Part shown: one piece after another, positions 60,410 to 64,000 of the stretch
Numbering within the stretch: position 1 is the stretch's first letter
Layout of the letters: the number at the start of each line of letters is the position of its first letter
From: Lachnospiraceae bacterium
GTDB lineage: Bacteria > Bacillota > Clostridia > Lachnospirales > Lachnospiraceae
DNA length: 64,000 nucleotides
Assembly: GCA_910576125.1 (NCBI GenBank)
Contig: CAJTHM010000015.1
Location: 80,928 to 144,927 of the forward strand
Direction: 5' to 3'
The notes under the pieces: model-generated
Database searches by the model: none
Told to the model about the DNA's origin: nothing
Seen by the model: the letters and a program-made list of their open reading frames with translations, nothing else
Position numbers and translations under genes: made by a program

Positions 60410-61675
60410 CTATCGTATCCATCCCCACAGAATCGACAGATACTCGCCGCAGAAGTACATCCCCCGCAGTCCGATCAGCGCGGCGCCGCCCCACAGCGGC
60501 CACGCCAGATCCTGCCTCTCCCGCACCATGCGCCCTGCCAGCGACAGGATGACACAGATGCACAGCGCCATGGTACCGAAAGAAGCCCTGTCGGGATAGT
60601 GGGGCGAAAGGAAGAATGCGCCCCAGGAAAGCAGGGCACAGAAGAGCAACAGGCTGTTCCGCCGCCCTATCTTCCGCTTCATGACGCATGCGCTGACGAA
60701 CAGCATGAAAAGCAGCGCCAGCAGGACGGGAAAGAGATATTCCATGGCCCCCTTGCACTCCCCATAGCTCCTCAAAAAAACTTTCCACAGGGTTCCGTAC
60801 TGCTCTTCCTCTATCTGGGCGCTGCGGACCCCGTTGCCCGGCGCCGCGATGCACAGAATGCTGCCCGCCAGGCAGAACAGATTTCCCAGCAGCATCCAGA
60901 GCCTGGGTTTACGCCCCTCCCGCAGGCCCAGCAAAATGACCAGCAGGCTCAGACACCATACCGCCGGGCCCATATTCTCATTGCTCCAGCCCGCCAAAAT
61001 TCCCAGCGGAATAATCCATAACGTGATTCCGGGCAGATGGTTCCCATTTGCCTTACCATTCCCGCCGTCAGCCGGAGCATTGCCGTTTCCTGTGGGCTTT
61101 CCGAATCCGGGCAGCAGACTGCCCTCATCCGGCAGCTCCCGCAGATAGCACCAGACGAACAAAAGGATGAATACCGTGATATACAGGTAATTCGCCGCTC
61201 CCGCCTGCCAGAACATACTCATGCGCCAGTTGGCATTCAGGCCCAGCACCATGGCCATGCCCGCAAATAGCGCGGGAAATCCGCGATGCTCCGCCACAAG
61301 GCATATGGTCCATCCCAGCAGCAGCGTGAATACTATATTCAGCACGTCCGCCGCCAGTTCCCCCGCCAGCAAGGTCAGCTGCAGGATGCCGTGGGTCATG
61401 CTCCTGCCCCCCCAGTTATTGTAATGCCATATCTGGCTCTTTACGATATCCGATATGGAACTAATCGGTGTATCGTCTGACAGCATGGTGGAATACCACA
61501 AATCGTCCATCATGAACGGTATTGCCCGATGGGTGACGAACATCACGAGAAGCAGCGCCGCCGTCATGATTCCTGTCGCTATCCACATGATTTTCCGAGA
61601 TTTTTCTGTCACTTTGCCAAAATCCTCCCCGCCGCTCCGCAGATATCCATCCGCCGCGGTTACTTCTTCTGTCAC
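60410..61675 (-). CDS. Multi-spanning membrane protein, probably DUF6056
   Basis: 421 residues with about 10-11 membrane spans. The first loop holds RAIPFMMDDLWYSTML (about 50-65), with an acidic pair like that of GT-C type glycosyltransferases. The pattern is that of DUF6056 proteins. A soluble Gly/Asn-rich loop at about 190-215 (GKPTGNGNAPADGGNGKANGNH) is low complexity. A role in cell-surface glycan assembly is possible by analogy to GT-C enzymes, but unproven. It is on the same strand as dapL, 79 bases downstream of it. Confidence 0.7.
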   Translation of the reverse strand: MTEEVTAADGYLRSGGEDFGKVTEKSRKIMWIATGIMTAALLLVMFVTHRAIPFMMDDLWYSTMLSDDTPISSISDIVKSQIWHYNNWGGRSMTHGILQLTLLAGELAADVLNIVFTLLLGWTICLVAEHRGFPALFAGMAMVLGLNANWRMSMFWQAGAANYLYITVFILLFVWCYLRELPDEGSLLPGFGKPTGNGNAPADGGNGKANGNHLPGITLWIIPLGILAGWSNENMGPAVWCLSLLVILLGLREGRKPRLWMLLGNLFCLAGSILCIAAPGNGVRSAQIEEEQYGTLWKVFLRSYGECKGAMEYLFPVLLALLFMLFVSACVMKRKIGRRNSLLLFCALLSWGAFFLSPHYPDRASFGTMALCICVILSLAGRMVRERQDLAWPLWGGAALIGLRGMYFCGEYLSILWGWIR

Positions 61676-61754
61676 AGCAGATTACCCGCCGCGGCCAATT
61701 CTCCGTCATTGGTAAGCACTTACCATCGCCGTCTTTCCGCCATAAATTCTTTCG

Positions 61755-62969
61755 CTACAGCGTCTTTATCCTGTCCACTGCCTCTACCGTATTCTCATAG
61801 CTGCCGAAAGCCGTCAGCCTGAAATACCCTTCCCCGCTGGGACCGAAGCCCGAACCCGGCGTCCCCACAACGTTGACTTTCTCCAGCAGGCAGTCGAAGA
61901 ATTCCCAGCTGGTCATCCCCTCCGGGACTTTCATCCAGACGTAAGGCGAATTGACGCCTCCTGACACCCTATAGCCCGCCTTTTTCAGGCCATTGAGAAT
62001 ATAATCCGCGTTCTTCTGATAATAGGCGATCTGCTCTTCCAGCTGCGCCTTTCCGGCCTCGGAATAGACCGCCTCCCCCGCCCGCTGCACAATATAGGGC
62101 GCGCCGTTATACTTAGTGCCATGCCGTCTCGCCCACATGGAGTGGAGAGAGACATCGCCGCATTTCAATTCTTTCGGAATCACGGTGAATCCAAGACGCA
62201 ATCCCGTAAATCCGGCATTCTTGGAAAAGGAGTGCAGCTCAATGGCACAGCTCTTCGCCCCCTGGCATTCGTAGATGCTGTGGGGCACGTCCGGCTCCGT
62301 GATATATGCCTCGTACGCCGCATCATACAGGATGACAGCTCCCACTTTCAGCGCATAGTCCACCCACTCCTGGAGCTGACTCCTGTTGACTGCCGCGCCG
62401 GTGGGATTGTTGGGGAAACACAGGTAGATCAAATCCGGCGTCTCCTTTGGCAGTTCCGGCACAAAATCATTGTCCGCGGTACAGGGCATATAGATCACAT
62501 TGCTCCAGACTTCCCGGGCCGAATCATAGTCCCCCGTCCGTCCCGCCATCACATTGGAGTCCACATATACCGGATACACCGGGTCACACACCGCTATCCG
62601 GTTATCCAGACTGAAAATCTCCTGGATATTGCCGGAATCGCATTTCGCTCCGTCGGAGACGAAAATCTCGTCCGCCCCGATATCGCAGCCTCTGGCCCTG
62701 TAATCGTTCTCCGCAATGGCCTCCCGCAGGAAATCATACCCCAGGTCCGGAGCATACCCCCTGAATGTCTCCGCTTTCCCCATCTCGTCCACAGCGCCAT
62801 GCAGGGCTTCTATGATAGCCGGCGCCAGCGGCAGCGTCACATCGCCTATCCCAAGACGGATGATCCTCTTCTCCGGGTGCGCCGCACTGTAGGCATTCAC
62901 TTTCTTCCCAATCGTTGAAAACAGATAGCTTCCCGGAAGTTTCTGATAATTGTCGTTAATCTGATACAT
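61755..62969 (-). CDS. dapL: LL-diaminopimelate aminotransferase
   Basis: 404 residues from the ATG at 62969 with GAGGG upstream; the frame stays open for 40 more Cys-rich codons with no good start. It makes LL-diaminopimelate directly from tetrahydrodipicolinate, bypassing the acyl branches of lysine synthesis. The N-terminal NYQKLPGSYLFSTIGKKV is family-typical, CFPNNPTGA (about 178-186) is the fold-type I signature, and the PLP lysine is in HSFSKNAGFTGLRLG (about 242). It lies downstream of dapF on the same strand. Confidence 0.95.
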   Translation of the reverse strand: MYQINDNYQKLPGSYLFSTIGKKVNAYSAAHPEKRIIRLGIGDVTLPLAPAIIEALHGAVDEMGKAETFRGYAPDLGYDFLREAIAENDYRARGCDIGADEIFVSDGAKCDSGNIQEIFSLDNRIAVCDPVYPVYVDSNVMAGRTGDYDSAREVWSNVIYMPCTADNDFVPELPKETPDLIYLCFPNNPTGAAVNRSQLQEWVDYALKVGAVILYDAAYEAYITEPDVPHSIYECQGAKSCAIELHSFSKNAGFTGLRLGFTVIPKELKCGDVSLHSMWARRHGTKYNGAPYIVQRAGEAVYSEAGKAQLEEQIAYYQKNADYILNGLKKAGYRVSGGVNSPYVWMKVPEGMTSWEFFDCLLEKVNVVGTPGSGFGPSGEGYFRLTAFGSYENTVEAVDRIKTL

Positions 62970-63072
62970 TTTTATCCCTCTCTGCCCGCCCTGGCAAGCA
63001 TACGCGCAAAGCGGACAAAGTCCCCTTTGCGGACAGGACTCACCCGGGCATTCTTTTGTGTGAGCGCGCTTC

Positions 63073-63927
63073 TCACACTTCGCCTTCAAACACCGTAACC
63101 GCCGGGCCTGTCATATAAATCAGGTTTTCCTCCCTGTCCCATTCAATGAACAGTTCGCCCCCTAACAGCTTAACCGTTATGGCATTGTCTGTCAAGCCAT
63201 TTAACACGCCTGCCACCAACACAGCGCAGCACCCGGTGCCGCAGGCAAATGTCTCCCCGGTGCCCCGCTCCCAGACCCGCATGAAGCAGTTCTTCCTGTC
63301 CAGAACTTCCACGAACTCCGTGTTGGTTCGACTGGGAAAACGCTCATGGTTCTCAAACAAAGGCCCGATCTGCTCCAGCGCCGTCTCCGCCACATGCTCT
63401 GTGAAGACCACAGCATGAGGATTCCCCATGGACACGCAGGTCATACGGTATTCCCTGCCGCCCACCAGGATAGGCTCATCCACCGCCCTGTCCCCTGCAG
63501 CCTCCACCGGAATCAGAGCCGGTTCCAGAACAGGACTGCCCATGTTGACCCGCACCCTGGTCACTTCTCCTCTGCAGCTGTTTTCCCCGTTTTCCTCCAC
63601 AGTCAAGTCCAGATACTTTACCTTTCCCGCACTGACCACGGTAATGCTTCTCTTGTCCGTCAGCCCCTTGTCATAGACGAACTTCCCCACACAGCGTATG
63701 CCATTGCCGCACATCTCAGACCTGGAGCCGTCCGCGTTGTACATCTCCATCTCAAAATCGGCCTCCGCCGCCGGATTGATGAAAATCACCCCATCCCCTC
63801 CAATGCCGAAGTGCCTGTCGCTCAACCGTCTAACAAAATCCGGTTTTTCAGAATCCGAAATCTTCTCCTCAAATCCGTTCACATAAACATAATCATTCCC
63901 GCATCCCTGCATCTTAGTAAATTTCAA
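63073..63927 (-). CDS. dapF: Diaminopimelate epimerase
   Basis: 284 residues if started at the TTG at 63927, which gives the canonical start (M)KFTKMQGCGNDYVYV; an in-frame GTG at 63975 would add 16 residues. GGGAGG lies upstream. It converts LL- to meso-diaminopimelate for lysine and peptidoglycan. The two catalytic cysteines are in EMCGNGIRC (about 72) and FACGTGCCAV (about 224). It is followed by dapL after 103 bases, so both DAP-branch genes are probably co-transcribed. The upstream region leaves the window at 64000. Confidence 0.93.
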   Translation of the reverse strand: MKFTKMQGCGNDYVYVNGFEEKISDSEKPDFVRRLSDRHFGIGGDGVIFINPAAEADFEMEMYNADGSRSEMCGNGIRCVGKFVYDKGLTDKRSITVVSAGKVKYLDLTVEENGENSCRGEVTRVRVNMGSPVLEPALIPVEAAGDRAVDEPILVGGREYRMTCVSMGNPHAVVFTEHVAETALEQIGPLFENHERFPSRTNTEFVEVLDRKNCFMRVWERGTGETFACGTGCCAVLVAGVLNGLTDNAITVKLLGGELFIEWDREENLIYMTGPAVTVFEGEV

Positions 63928-64000
63928 TTCAAAAACCTGCCTCCCTTCCCAACACCCCAAAACAGGTGCATTCACGCTTTCATCATAGCCAGAACCATGG

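Noticed and set aside
1..64000. CRISPR arrays, tRNA or rRNA genes, intact insertion sequences
   Set aside because: I found no regularly spaced repeats, no cloverleaf-like genes and no transposase gene by reading. A covariance-model scan could still find a missed small RNA.

Overview
The window looks like the chromosome of an anaerobic, gut-type member of the Clostridia, most likely Lachnospiraceae. The grounds are family content, not a database search: LplA/LplB/YtcP-type sugar ABC transporters with YesM/YesN-type or transmembrane AraC regulators, GH127 and GH28 enzymes, a small two-domain flagellin, GatCAB with a T-box leader, a DapL/DapF lysine branch, split PurO plus stand-alone AICAR transformylase, and several clostridial domain families (DUF6062, DUF2225, DUF3795, probable DUF6106 and DUF6056). 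Promoters are ordinary sigma-A types with 17-18 base spacers and many ribosome binding sites are strong AGGAGG types.

Layout. 0-5.4 kb: a sugar-uptake region with a solute-binding lipoprotein, two tandem near-identical metallo-beta-lactamase-fold proteins, three copies of a CCAAAAAGT-type inverted repeat, and a chimeric ORF that joins half a permease to the tail of a binding protein. 5.4-9.4 kb: cysK divergent from an Rrf2 regulator, a WYL-domain regulator and small proteins. 9.3-16.5 kb: a YesN/YesM two-component pair and a divergent SBP-LplB-YtcP-GH127 operon; the kinase and the SBP have both lost their 5' ends at one junction. 16.6-21.7 kb: a MutS2-like ATPase without an Smr domain, and a three-gene ABC-2 exporter preceded by a CT-rich tandem repeat. 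21.7-24.7 kb: a decayed accessory patch (recombinase fragment, membrane protein fragment, URO-D fragment, XRE regulator). 24.7-43.9 kb: pyridoxamine kinase, HPr-like protein, M19 dipeptidase, uracil permease, MBOAT/SGNH pair, DUF6062 protein, TetR and MocR regulators, glnS, a Nudix protein that has lost its Nudix box, PurO/AICAR transformylase under a ZTP riboswitch, flagellin and an amidohydrolase. 43.9-51.5 kb: a five-gene operon (LplB, YtcP, LplA, transmembrane AraC regulator, GH28-like enzyme), probably for a pectin-derived oligosaccharide. 51.6-64 kb: guaB, small membrane proteins, the T-box controlled aspS-gatC-gatA-gatB operon, a multi-spanning membrane protein, dapL and dapF.

How the genes work together. 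Two loci pair LplABC-type uptake with a glycoside hydrolase and a dedicated AraC-type regulator. aspS and gatCAB form one transcription unit for indirect aminoacylation, probably of tRNA-Asn, because glnS is also present. PurO and AICAR transformylase carry out the last two steps of IMP synthesis and guaB leads from IMP to GMP. 

The most striking general feature is a series of precise losses. At least four junctions remove gene interiors or ends while leaving reading frames open, and short tandem repeats recur inside coding sequence. I found no CRISPR array, rRNA, tRNA or intact mobile element, and no clear case of an entirely new biological system. The best leads are the T-box with overlapping GAA/AAC triplets, the CCAAAAAGT operator set beside the duplicated metallo-hydrolases, and the deletion junctions.
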